The notes: generated from the sequence alone by a model not told the origin. A stretch of DNA of 64,000 bases from Rhizobium sp. SSA_523 (GCF_030435705.1 NZ_CP129382.1:2722501-2786500); one strand, 5' to 3'. Counted from the stretch's first letter, positions 17,471 to 25,271 are shown. Numbers and translations are program-made.

Positions 17471-20101
17471 ATGGCCGATGCCCCTGACCAGCAGCCAGAC
17501 GACACACGGCGGGACCCGATCGGCCCGGAAGACGTCGCCTCGGACCTGCAGCCATACGATCTGCTCGCATCCAACACGGGCTGGCCCGATCCCGAGCTTT
17601 TTCTGGCGAGCAATTATGGTCTTTCCGGGGACATCGAGCCACTGGCGACAGATCCCCCCGTCTTCCTGGTCCGCTACGAGGAGGTCACCAGTCGTCTGGA
17701 TTATTGCGAAAGCGCCGAACTGGCGCAGCAGTTCCAGACCCAGGCGAGCCTTCTTCTGCATATGCGCCCGGATTCCGGAAGGATCCAGGGACCGCATCCG
17801 CTGGAGACCAATGAGGGCATGCTGCTCTGCCCCTTCGAGGAGACCGAAGAGCATCGCGAAGGCTATGCAAGGGTCTTCGCGCTCCCGCCTGGAGACCCCG
17901 CCCCGGCGACCGTGTCGGACGACATCTTCGGTGCCTTTGCCGCGCGGCTGATCCGGGATCTCTCCGCTGCCTTCGAAGAGGCTTTCGGGGAAGAGCCGCC
18001 CGTATTGCACGCGTCTCTCGATCTGCGCCAGGCCGGCCCGACGGTCGTGAAGATCCTGCGCGATGTCGAAGACACAGGCGTGCGCGATCCCATCGCCAAG
18101 GCGCTGGTCACCGCGCTTCGGCAGGTGCAGCCGCTCGGCCAGGACTTGCGGACCCAGCTCATTCATCACCGACCCGTGCCGACCGAAGTGGTCGGCGAGG
18201 TGGCGGATGAGGGGGACGATGAAACCGCCTCCGGCAAGCTTGCCGGAGTTTGGCAGCCGACGGCCTTTACAGATCCCGCCTCGCTGGGCGAAGGCTGGCT
18301 GGTCGCCGCACTGGCCGGACTTGCCGCCGATATCCTCCTGCGACGGGCGGATCCCCTGTCAATCCTGCCGGCGGTAAGGCGCTTCCATGCCGAACTGCCG
18401 CTGACGGAGGCCGAGATCAAGGCTCTGTGGCCGCTGACCATCGTTCGTCTGGGCCTGATGCGGGCCGCCACCGAGCGCGATGCCGTGCTGGGCCTGCTTC
18501 AGGACGAGGCACACCTGACGGATCTGCGCGAGCGCTTCGATGCGGCGACCGCCGTTTCGCCCGCCTTTATGGAAGCGGCGATCCGCGACGCCGTCGATTG
18601 GCCCCGGCCCTCCGATCCGGAGCTGGAACGCCTGTTGCCGGAGCTCGATCCGGATCAGATCCGCCTGGTGGATCTGTCGGCGGCGAGCACCGCGTTCTTC
18701 GAAGGCAATTGGGAAGATCCGGAAAGCGATTGGAAACTGCTTGCCCGCATTGCCTGGGATACCAAGATGGGCGCCACGCGTTTCGGCGAATATCGCCTGT
18801 CGCGCAGCCATCAGAGCACCAGGGCCGAGGCTGAAAATTATGCCTTGCACGTCGATCTCTGCGCTCCGGCCGGAACCGTTGCGGTTGCGCCCTTTGGCGG
18901 CATGATCCGCCTGGAAGAGGGCCGGATGCATCTCACCAGCCCCGAGATCACCCTGCATCTTGAAGGACTGGATACGATTCTGGCGGATGGCACGGCCCTG
19001 TTTCCGGGCGATCGGCTCGGCGTCATTGCCGGCGCCGAGGGGTCTGTCGGCGGGCTGCGCATCCGCCTTTGCCGCAGCATGAGCCTCGATCCACCGCTCT
19101 TCACCTCCAGATCGCAGGTCGGGCTCTGGCGCCAGCTGGTTCTGTCCCCGTCTCTGATCCTCGGCCTCGACCTTGATGCGCCGGTCGCCGGAGAGGGACA
19201 TTTCATCCGGGGCTGGCGGGATCAGGTCTTCGACGCGCAGGGCCGGCCCTTTCTCGACCTGTCCGGCAGTGCCGGCCTCATCGGCCACGGCCATGCTGGT
19301 CTGGCGGAGACCGCGTACCGGCAATGGCTCCTGCTCAACGGGCTTGGCGGCACACAGGCGGAGAGCGAATATCAGGCTGCCCTTCTCCAGCGCCTGCCCG
19401 GCGAACTCGATACGGTCGTGGCAGTGACGACGGAGCCTCTGGCCATGGAGCTGGCCGAACAATTGGCGGATCGCGTGTTTTCCGAAGGCGGGCCCGTGAT
19501 CGCCGATGAACGGCGCACCGGGTTTGGCCGGAACGGGAGGAGTTTCTGGGCCTTTCAGGAGCAAAACGAACCGCCCGATATCGTGGTCACGCCGACGCCG
19601 GTGCCGGGCGAACCGCTGGCGGCTGTCATCATGAGCCGCGACCGCCTGCCGGAGGGGTTGTCGCTGCCGCGGCCCGATGCCAGCGCCGTCGCCTGCCGGC
19701 TCGGCACCTATGTCATCGACGCGCTCGAAGAAGCGGGTTTGATGGAGCAGGCCCAGCTAACGGCCGCAGAACTCCACCGGCGCCTCGACCTCTTGGCACA
19801 AGCTTCCGATGGGCGACTGGCGCGTGAGGGAGAAGGGCTGAGCCATGACCTGCTATTGGAGGATCGAACGGCTCAAGCCGCGGCCGATGACCTCCTTCGC
19901 CGCGGCATCGCCGTTTTGGTGGCGGGCGAAAACCGCATTTCCCTCATCGCGCCCCATTGCCTTTCGCCGGCGAGGCTCGATGATCTGATCGACCAGCTGG
20001 CGGAGATGATGGGAATTTCCTTGCCTTTTCTTTTGCCCGCGACGGCGGAAGAAGCGGAAAACAGAATGCCCTTGCAGGAAGCAGAGCCTGCCCCCATTTA
20101 G
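17471..20101 (+). CDS. Degenerate kinase-M23-class III aminotransferase fusion (probable pseudoenzyme)
   Basis: An 876-residue protein with the layout of the rhizobial aminoglycoside-phosphotransferase/peptidase M23/class III aminotransferase fusions (usually nearer 1000 residues). All three domains look inactive. In the kinase-like part (about 20-360) the catalytic loop HNDxxxxN has become LIHHRPVPTEVV. In the M23-like part (about 450-540) HVDLCAPAGTVAVAPFGG keeps the Asp, but no second HxH motif follows. In the aminotransferase part (from about 560) the middle of the PLP domain is missing, VIADERRTGFGR is kept (D679), but the Schiff-base lysine position reads Thr (T709 in PDIVVTPT). The ATG at 17471 has GGAG seven bases upstream; an ATG at 17444 is less likely. 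It lies 88 bases after the GH2 gene. Scaffold or regulatory roles are possible. Confidence 0.75.
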   Translation: MADAPDQQPDDTRRDPIGPEDVASDLQPYDLLASNTGWPDPELFLASNYGLSGDIEPLATDPPVFLVRYEEVTSRLDYCESAELAQQFQTQASLLLHMRPDSGRIQGPHPLETNEGMLLCPFEETEEHREGYARVFALPPGDPAPATVSDDIFGAFAARLIRDLSAAFEEAFGEEPPVLHASLDLRQAGPTVVKILRDVEDTGVRDPIAKALVTALRQVQPLGQDLRTQLIHHRPVPTEVVGEVADEGDDETASGKLAGVWQPTAFTDPASLGEGWLVAALAGLAADILLRRADPLSILPAVRRFHAELPLTEAEIKALWPLTIVRLGLMRAATERDAVLGLLQDEAHLTDLRERFDAATAVSPAFMEAAIRDAVDWPRPSDPELERLLPELDPDQIRLVDLSAASTAFFEGNWEDPESDWKLLARIAWDTKMGATRFGEYRLSRSHQSTRAEAENYALHVDLCAPAGTVAVAPFGGMIRLEEGRMHLTSPEITLHLEGLDTILADGTALFPGDRLGVIAGAEGSVGGLRIRLCRSMSLDPPLFTSRSQVGLWRQLVLSPSLILGLDLDAPVAGEGHFIRGWRDQVFDAQGRPFLDLSGSAGLIGHGHAGLAETAYRQWLLLNGLGGTQAESEYQAALLQRLPGELDTVVAVTTEPLAMELAEQLADRVFSEGGPVIADERRTGFGRNGRSFWAFQEQNEPPDIVVTPTPVPGEPLAAVIMSRDRLPEGLSLPRPDASAVACRLGTYVIDALEEAGLMEQAQLTAAELHRRLDLLAQASDGRLAREGEGLSHDLLLEDRTAQAAADDLLRRGIAVLVAGENRISLIAPHCLSPARLDDLIDQLAEMMGISLPFLLPATAEEAENRMPLQEAEPAPI

Positions 20102-20478
20102 GCAGCGCGCTGCAAAATGGTGCAGCGCGGCGAATATGTTTTCACAAACTCGCCCCATTACTGTCATCGGACAGAAAAAAATTCTAGTTATAGAGAAATT
20201 TGATTGAAGCAGTCGGGCGACTCGATTACAGTCCGCGGCAAGGGCAAGGTAAGACAATTCTGACCTGCACCTCTGCGCATGACCGAAACGGACCCGAATG
20301 AGGGAGAGTGACATGACGACCATGATCCGCACTGCCCTTCATCAGGCGGCGCTCAGCGTGAAATGCACGGGTAAATCCTCCCGCACATGCTGTCGAATGT
20401 GACGCTTCACCTCCTCTAGATCTGAAACCAGTCTCATTCGTCTTTGCTGCCTTGCGCAGCCACAGCAGGAGTATGACC
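20102..20478. other. Intergenic region with a candidate small ORF
   Basis: This 377-base gap is more AT-rich than its surroundings around 20165-20230. Apart from one 29-codon reading frame with a strong ribosome site (20313-20402, listed separately) I see no gene. No intrinsic terminator is evident directly after the fusion gene at 20101. The segment 20160-20250 probably contains a promoter for the small genes to the right. Confidence 0.6.
20313..20402 (+). CDS. Candidate 29-residue small protein
   Basis: The ATG at 20313 is preceded by AGGGAGAGTGAC, one of the strongest ribosome-binding sites in the window, and opens a 29-codon frame starting MTTMIRTALHQAALSVKCTG and ending in a Cys-rich CCRM before TGA. 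There is no recognisable family. It may be a small protein, a leader peptide for the gene at 20479, or part of a small RNA. Support is only the ribosome site and position. Confidence 0.3.
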   Translation: MTTMIRTALHQAALSVKCTGKSSRTCCRM

Positions 20479-20682
20479 ATGCAGAAGCAGGTTATCGAAT
20501 ATGGCGGCGAACCCGTCGGCATCGTCGTTCCGGATCAGGATCGGCTGAAGTTCATCGCCGTCAAATTCCACGTCATCGATCTTGATGAACAGCGTTTCGC
20601 GACGGCTGACGATGTACGCCGCGCCATTCGCAACCATCTTCTTGCGCAAAACGCCCAGGATCCGCAGGCCGCGGTGGCCTGA
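20479..20682 (+). CDS. Small conserved rhizobial protein of unknown function
   Basis: A 67-residue protein starting MQKQVIEYGGEPVGIVVPD and containing LKFIAVKFHVIDLDEQRFATADDVRRAIRNHL. I recognise the pattern as a short protein common in rhizobial genomes, but no function is known to me. AGGAG lies seven bases before the ATG at 20479; another ATG at 20473 is only one base from that site and therefore less likely. No membrane segment, signal peptide or cysteine is present. The short beta-rich first half followed by a helix suggests a small alpha/beta fold. It stands alone between the carrier-protein cluster and the Lrp-like gene. Confidence 0.7.
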   Translation: MQKQVIEYGGEPVGIVVPDQDRLKFIAVKFHVIDLDEQRFATADDVRRAIRNHLLAQNAQDPQAAVA

Positions 20683-20817
20683 ACGGGGCCAGACGTTTGG
20701 CGCAGCGCAAACCATGGCAGGACGCCGCCCGCTCATCGCGATCCGGGCGGCTTTTTCGTGCAAGACCGATTGCTGCGCCGGCGAGCGCCTGGCGCGACAG
20801 ATCCGCCTCAACAGAGG

Positions 20818-20840
20818 CAGGGTCAAAACCCGGTCAGGAT
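20818..20840. repeat. Copy 2 of the 23-bp dispersed repeat, part of a larger inverted repeat
   Basis: Reads CAGGGTCAAAACCC and ends GTCAGGAT, in the same orientation as copies at 7361 and 25249. Its AGGGTCAA (20819-20826) is also complementary to TTGACCCT at 20852-20859, which overlaps the stop codon of the leftward Lrp-like gene. The 8-bp stem could act as its terminator. Confidence 0.55.
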
Positions 20841-20857
20841 TTGGGAGAGGCTTGACC

Positions 20858-21094
20858 CTAGAAGGCTGTGAAGGTCAAGGTCGTCAAGGAGCGCTCGATG
20901 CCCGGAATGGCCGCGATCTTCTCGTTGACGAAGCGGCCGATCTCCTCGCCCTCGGGCAAGTAGATCTTCAGGAGCAGATCCCAGTCACCGCTGGTGGAAT
21001 AGAGTTCCGAGACGAGCTCCGTCTTGTAGATGGCATCCGCCACCTCATAGGTCTTGCCCGGCACGCATCGGAGTTGGACAAAAATCGGCTTCAT
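20858..21094 (-). CDS. Stand-alone Lrp/AsnC ligand-binding (RAM) domain protein
   Basis: A 78-residue protein equal to the C-terminal effector-binding domain of Lrp/AsnC regulators without the helix-turn-helix. It begins MKPIFVQLRCVPGKTYEVADAIYKTELVSELYSTSGDWDLLLKIYLP, where the ferredoxin-like beta-alpha-beta fold and the GDWDLLLK core are typical, and ends ERSLTTLTFTAF. The ATG at 21094 is chosen over an ATG eight codons upstream, which would add residues outside the fold. Such proteins assemble into rings and may sense amino acids or modulate full-length Lrp proteins. Its neighbours, a LysR regulator and a lysine-type catabolic pair, make amino acid sensing plausible; this is inference. 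Confidence 0.85.
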   Translation of the reverse strand: MKPIFVQLRCVPGKTYEVADAIYKTELVSELYSTSGDWDLLLKIYLPEGEEIGRFVNEKIAAIPGIERSLTTLTFTAF

Positions 21095-21169
21095 GGCGCA
21101 TTCTCGCAATCTGGCCACCCAAAGGCGGCGGATGAAGGGATGCTTGGACTATTGGCTGAAGCTCTGCTC

Positions 21170-22072
21170 TCACGCAACCCGCTCCTCGGCAATCTCGGAC
21201 AGGATCCAGTGACGAAAGGCCGCCAGCGGTGGCGAAGAGGCCCGTTCCGGCGGCGCCGCCAGGAAATAGTCGCCGCTATGGCTCCCGCCCTGTTCAACCG
21301 GAAGAGCGAGCTGGCCGGCCTGCAATTCCCGCGCAATCAGAAATCGCGGCAGGAGCGCCACGCCGAGCCCGGCAGAGGCCGCTTCCACCATGGTGACGAA
21401 CTGGTCGAAAAGCATGCCATGCAGTGCCTGGAAGCCGATGCCGCCGGATGAAAACCAGCTTTCCCAGGCGTCCGGCCGCGTGTTGAGGTGCAGGAGCGGT
21501 GCGTGCAGCAGGTCGGCAGGCGCCGAGATGCCCAAACGTCCGATAAGGTCCGGACTGGCAGCGGGAACCACCTCCTCCCGCATCAGAAATGTCAGCTCGG
21601 CACCCGGCCACCGCGCTTCGCCGAAATGGATGGCGGCATCAAGCGTATCGAAGCGGAATTCGAAGGGCTCCAGCCGCGTGATCAGATTGACCGTAATGGC
21701 CGGATACTGAGCGAGAAAGCGTGGCAGGCGCGGCGCAAGCCAGCGGCTGCCGAAGAAAGGCAGGATTGCGAGATTGAGCGTGCCGCCGCTGGGATTGGCC
21801 TTCAGGTTCAGCGAGGCAGAGGAAATGCGCCGAAGCGCCTCACGCACCTCGCGCGCATAGGTGTCGCCGGCCAGCGTCAGCCGGATCGTCTGCCGCTCCC
21901 GCAGGAAGAGCGTGACGCCGAGCTGCCGTTCCAGCGCGGCGATCTGCCGGCTGACGGCGCTCTGCGTCAGGCCCAGCTCGTGGGCAGCCGCCGTGACGCT
22001 GCCGGTGCGGGCCGCCGCATCGAATGCAGACAGAAGCGAAAGCGAGGGCAGAAAGCGACGAGGCGGCAACAT
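21170..22072 (-). CDS. LysR family regulator of the adjacent oxidoreductase operon
   Basis: A 300-residue LysR-type regulator. Residues 8-67 form the winged helix-turn-helix (LSLLSAFDAAARTGSVTAAAHELGLTQSAVSRQIAALERQLGVTLF), close to the GcvA-like subgroup. The rest is the two-lobed periplasmic-binding-protein-like inducer domain. It is divergent from the FAD oxidoreductase gene with a 104-base gap that contains a TCATTC-N7-GAATGA dyad with a T-N11-A core, the usual LysR operator form. It probably activates the oxidoreductase and aldehyde dehydrogenase genes in response to a lysine- or pipecolate-related metabolite. The family is certain, the inducer inferred. Confidence 0.92.
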   Translation of the reverse strand: MLPPRRFLPSLSLLSAFDAAARTGSVTAAAHELGLTQSAVSRQIAALERQLGVTLFLRERQTIRLTLAGDTYAREVREALRRISSASLNLKANPSGGTLNLAILPFFGSRWLAPRLPRFLAQYPAITVNLITRLEPFEFRFDTLDAAIHFGEARWPGAELTFLMREEVVPAASPDLIGRLGISAPADLLHAPLLHLNTRPDAWESWFSSGGIGFQALHGMLFDQFVTMVEAASAGLGVALLPRFLIARELQAGQLALPVEQGGSHSGDYFLAAPPERASSPPLAAFRHWILSEIAEERVA

Positions 22073-22078
22073 GCAGGA

Positions 22079-22097
22079 TCATTCCTTTCGAGAATGA
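22079..22097. promoter_or_regulatory. Candidate LysR operator
   Basis: A perfect dyad, TCATTC-N7-GAATGA, contains T-N11-A (22082-22094) and begins seven bases from the lysR start codon in the divergent gap. A second dyad, CCGCC-N7-GGCGG, lies at 22120-22136, closer to the oxidoreductase gene. Both fit an autoregulated LysR/target arrangement. Confidence 0.5.
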
Positions 22098-22176
22098 ACT
22101 GTTGAGAAGAATTCGCTATCCGCCCTTTTGTGGCGGCTGTAAAGTTGCGCCACCTGACGGAACCCGGATCGTCCTC

Positions 22177-23460
22177 ATGCTTCATCCTTCCCGCTCCCAC
22201 GGCCTTTGGGACAAAACGGCACCGCCCGCCCCCAGCACCGAAAGCCTTGCCGGCGATCTGGCCTGCGACATCGTCGTCATCGGTGGCGGCTATACCGGGC
22301 TGTCGGCGACCTTGCATCTGGCCGAGATGGGACGCTCGGTCATGCTGCTGGAGGCGAAGGACATCGGCCATGGCGGCGCAGGGCGCAATGTCGGCCTGAT
22401 CAATGCCGGCATGTGGGTGATGCCGGACGACCTGCCCCAGGCGCTGGGCGATGTGCATGGCGAGCGTTTGCTGACCCTCTTGGGCGACGGGCCGCAACAG
22501 GTGATGCAGCTGATCGACCGATATGGCATTGCCTGCGAGCTGACCCGTACCGGAACGCTGCATTGCGCCGTGGGCGACAAGGGTCTTGCCGAGATCGAGG
22601 CGCGTGCCCGCCAATGGCAGGCCAGAGGTGCCGATGTCGAGGTGCTTAGCCGAAAGGATACCGTCCAAAGGATCGGCACAGAGGCCTATCACGGAGCCCT
22701 TCTCGACCGCCGCGCCGGCACCTTGCAGCCGCTGGCCTATGTACGCGGGCTCTGCGATGCGGCGCTGAAGGCCGGCGCCCGGATCTTCACGCAGACCCCG
22801 GCCCTTGCCTGGCAGGAGCGCAAAGGACGCCATATCGTTTCGACCGGCACCGGCAGCGTGACGGCCGATTGGGTCATCGTCGCAACGGATGCCTATTCCA
22901 CCGGGCCCTTCGAGGTGGTTCGCCAGGAGCAGGTCCACCTTCCCTATTTCAACCTGGCAACGCAGCCTCTCTCCGACAATATCAGGGGCTCCATCCTTGC
23001 AGGCCGGGAAGGCTGCTGGGATACGAAGGATATCCTGTCCTCCTTCCGCATGGACGCGGCCGGCCGGCTGGTGTTTGGCTCGGTGGGCGCCTTGCGGGGA
23101 TCGGGAACGGCCATTCACAGGAACTGGGCACGCCGCGCCTTGAATCGGATATTTCCGCAACTCGGCACGATCGAGTTCGAGGCCGAGTGGTACGGACAGA
23201 TCGGCATGACGAGCAATGCCTTGCCCCGTTTCCACCGGTTTGCGGATCGCGTCGTCGGCTTTTCCGGCTATAACGGCCGCGGAATTGCGCCCGGTACGGT
23301 ATTCGGCAAGGTGCTGGCCGATCATGTGGCCGGCAAACTCGGCGAAGCGGATCTGCCGCTGCCGCTGACGCCAGCCGAGGCTCAGCCTTTCCGGGCGATT
23401 AAGGAAGCCTATTATGAAGCGGGCGCGCAGATCGCCCATCTGGCCGGCGATCGATTTTGA
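22177..23460 (+). CDS. FAD-dependent amino acid oxidase, probable L-pipecolate oxidase
   Basis: A 427-residue DAO-family flavoprotein. The FAD-binding Rossmann motif is CDIVVIGGGYTGLSATLHLAEMG (residues about 28-50), followed by LLEAKDIGHGGAGRNVGLINAGMW, which fits amine/D-amino acid oxidases such as DadA and AmaA. The C-terminal NGRGIAPGTVFGKVLADHVAG segment closes the FAD site. The length matches Pseudomonas AmaA (L-pipecolate oxidase, about 428 residues). The next gene encodes an antiquitin-like dehydrogenase, the enzyme that follows pipecolate oxidase in lysine catabolism, which supports the assignment. The ATG at 22177 removes an upstream extension overlapping lysR. Other cyclic imino acids or gamma-glutamyl compounds remain possible substrates. 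Confidence 0.8.
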   Translation: MLHPSRSHGLWDKTAPPAPSTESLAGDLACDIVVIGGGYTGLSATLHLAEMGRSVMLLEAKDIGHGGAGRNVGLINAGMWVMPDDLPQALGDVHGERLLTLLGDGPQQVMQLIDRYGIACELTRTGTLHCAVGDKGLAEIEARARQWQARGADVEVLSRKDTVQRIGTEAYHGALLDRRAGTLQPLAYVRGLCDAALKAGARIFTQTPALAWQERKGRHIVSTGTGSVTADWVIVATDAYSTGPFEVVRQEQVHLPYFNLATQPLSDNIRGSILAGREGCWDTKDILSSFRMDAAGRLVFGSVGALRGSGTAIHRNWARRALNRIFPQLGTIEFEAEWYGQIGMTSNALPRFHRFADRVVGFSGYNGRGIAPGTVFGKVLADHVAGKLGEADLPLPLTPAEAQPFRAIKEAYYEAGAQIAHLAGDRF

Positions 23461-23509
23461 TCCGGGCGCCGGACAGCCAGGACAACACAAGAAGGACGAG
23501 AAGAACCCG

Positions 23510-25051
23510 ATGAGCCTTGCCAATCTGAATCTCGCCACCGAAGCGGATGCCATCCTCTCCCGTCTCGGCGTCGACCGTGCGACTTATCAAGGCGGGGCGC
23601 TCGCTGTCCGTTCGCCGATCACCGGCCGCGACATCGGCCAGGTGGCCGAGCACTCCGCGCAGGAGACGGCGGCGGCCATCGATGCAGCTCACCAGGCCTT
23701 TCTCATTTGGCGCAACACGCCGGCACCCAAACGGGGCGAACTGATCCGCCTGCTTGGCGAAGAATTGCGGGCCGCCAAGAATGATCTTGGCAGGCTCGTC
23801 TCCATCGAGGTCGGCAAGGTCACCTCGGAGGGCCTTGGCGAGGTGCAGGAAATGATCGATATCTGCGATTTCGCGGTCGGTCTCTCGCGTCAGCTCTATG
23901 GCCTCACCATCGCCACCGAGCGTTCGGAGCACCGGATGATGGAAACCTGGCATCCGCTGGGTGTCGTCGCCATCATTTCGGCCTTCAACTTCCCGGTGGC
24001 CGTCTGGTCGTGGAACGCGGCGCTGGCACTGGTATGCGGCAATGCGACCGTCTGGAAACCCTCCGAAAAGACGCCGCTGACGGCGCTTGCCACCCAGGCA
24101 ATCTTCGACAAGGCCCTTCGTCGCTATATCGCGGAGGGCGGCACGGCACCGGCCAATCTCTCGACGCTGATCATCGGCGGACGCGACATCGGCGAGGTCC
24201 TGACCGATCATCCGAAAGTGCCGCTTGTGTCGGCGACGGGCTCCACCGCCATGGGCCGCGCCGTCGGACCGCGCCTTGCCAAGCGCTTCGCCCGCGCCAT
24301 CCTGGAACTGGGCGGCAACAATGCCGCCATCGTCACGCCGACGGCCGATCTCGATCTGACGCTGCGCGGCGTCGCCTTCTCCGCCATGGGCACGGCCGGC
24401 CAGCGCTGCACGACGCTGCGTCGCCTCTTCGTCCATGACAGCGTGTATGACCGCCTCGTGCCGCGCCTCAAAAGCGCCTACCAGTCCGTGACCATCGGCA
24501 ATCCGATGATCGACGGCCACCTGGTCGGCCCCCTGATCGACAAGCACGCCTTCGAGCGCATGCATGCGGCACTGGCGGCCGCAACAGCCGAAGGCGGGAT
24601 TGTGACCGGCGGCGAACGGGTTCTGGCAGACGAGGCAGATGGCGCCTTCTATGTCCGCCCGGCCCTCGTGGAAATGCCGTCGCAATGCGGCCCGGTTGTG
24701 GAGGAAACCTTCGCGCCCATCCTCTACGTGATGCGCTACAGCGACTTCGACTCCGTGCTGGACCTGCACAATGATGTGCCCCAGGGCCTGTCTTCGTCGA
24801 TCTTCACCAATGACATGCGCGAAGCCGAGACCTTCATCTCGGCGCGCGGTTCCGATTGCGGGATCGCCAATGTCAATATCGGACCGTCCGGCGCCGAAAT
24901 CGGTGGCGCCTTCGGCGGCGAGAAGGAGACCGGCGGCGGACGTGAATCAGGTTCGGATTCGTGGAAGGCCTATATGCGCCGCGCCACCAACACCCTGAAT
25001 TACGGTCGCACCTTGCCGCTGGCGCAGGGCGTGACCTTCGACATCGCCTAA
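23510..25051 (+). CDS. amaB: L-piperidine-6-carboxylate / aminoadipate-semialdehyde dehydrogenase (antiquitin type)
   Basis: A 513-residue NAD(P)-dependent aldehyde dehydrogenase closest in pattern to ALDH7A1/antiquitin. AFNFPVAVWSWNAALALVCGNATVWKPSEKTPLT is the coenzyme-binding region, ELGGNNAAIV holds the general-base glutamate, and AGQRCTTLRRLFVH holds the catalytic cysteine with the antiquitin-type GQRCTT sequence. It oxidises the open form of piperidine-6-carboxylate to 2-aminoadipate in lysine/pipecolate breakdown. The start at 23510 has GAAGGA upstream and gives a normal N-terminus. It follows the oxidase gene by 49 bases. The assignment to the lysine pathway rests on subfamily motifs plus the neighbouring oxidase. 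Confidence 0.85.
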   Translation: MSLANLNLATEADAILSRLGVDRATYQGGALAVRSPITGRDIGQVAEHSAQETAAAIDAAHQAFLIWRNTPAPKRGELIRLLGEELRAAKNDLGRLVSIEVGKVTSEGLGEVQEMIDICDFAVGLSRQLYGLTIATERSEHRMMETWHPLGVVAIISAFNFPVAVWSWNAALALVCGNATVWKPSEKTPLTALATQAIFDKALRRYIAEGGTAPANLSTLIIGGRDIGEVLTDHPKVPLVSATGSTAMGRAVGPRLAKRFARAILELGGNNAAIVTPTADLDLTLRGVAFSAMGTAGQRCTTLRRLFVHDSVYDRLVPRLKSAYQSVTIGNPMIDGHLVGPLIDKHAFERMHAALAAATAEGGIVTGGERVLADEADGAFYVRPALVEMPSQCGPVVEETFAPILYVMRYSDFDSVLDLHNDVPQGLSSSIFTNDMREAETFISARGSDCGIANVNIGPSGAEIGGAFGGEKETGGGRESGSDSWKAYMRRATNTLNYGRTLPLAQGVTFDIA

Positions 25052-25106
25052 ACACGGGTTCCCAAGAGTGGTGGCCGGTTTGGGGGCGAAATGAAAGCAC
25101 CTAGAG

Positions 25107-25131
25107 AGACATTCGTTGGCGACGAATGTCT
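25107..25131. repeat. Perfect 10-bp inverted repeat after the dehydrogenase gene
   Basis: AGACATTCGT, loop TGGCG, ACGAATGTCT: a perfect 10-bp stem 55 bases past the dehydrogenase stop. No T run follows on either strand, so it may be a factor-dependent terminator, an RNA stability element or a protein-binding dyad. Further palindromes follow (GCAGGCGCCTGC at 25194-25205; GGACA/TGTCC at 25227-25242). Confidence 0.6.
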
Positions 25132-25248
25132 GCTTAAGGGCGTTCTGACGCATCTGCGACGCGGCCAGCGCCCGAAGGACGGTCGAAAAGGAAGCAGGCG
25201 CCTGCATCAGGATTGACGCCAGGCAGGGACAACACCCTGTCCGGGCGT

Positions 25249-25271
25249 TAGGGTCGAACCCCAATCAGGAT
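25249..25271. repeat. Copy 3 of the 23-bp dispersed repeat
   Basis: Reads TAGGGTCGAACCCC and ends ATCAGGAT, in the same orientation as the copies at 7361 and 20818. Like copy 2 it is followed by TTTGG or TTGGG. It lies immediately upstream of the ribosome-binding site of the P1 peptidase gene, so it is in that gene's leader. Confidence 0.55.
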
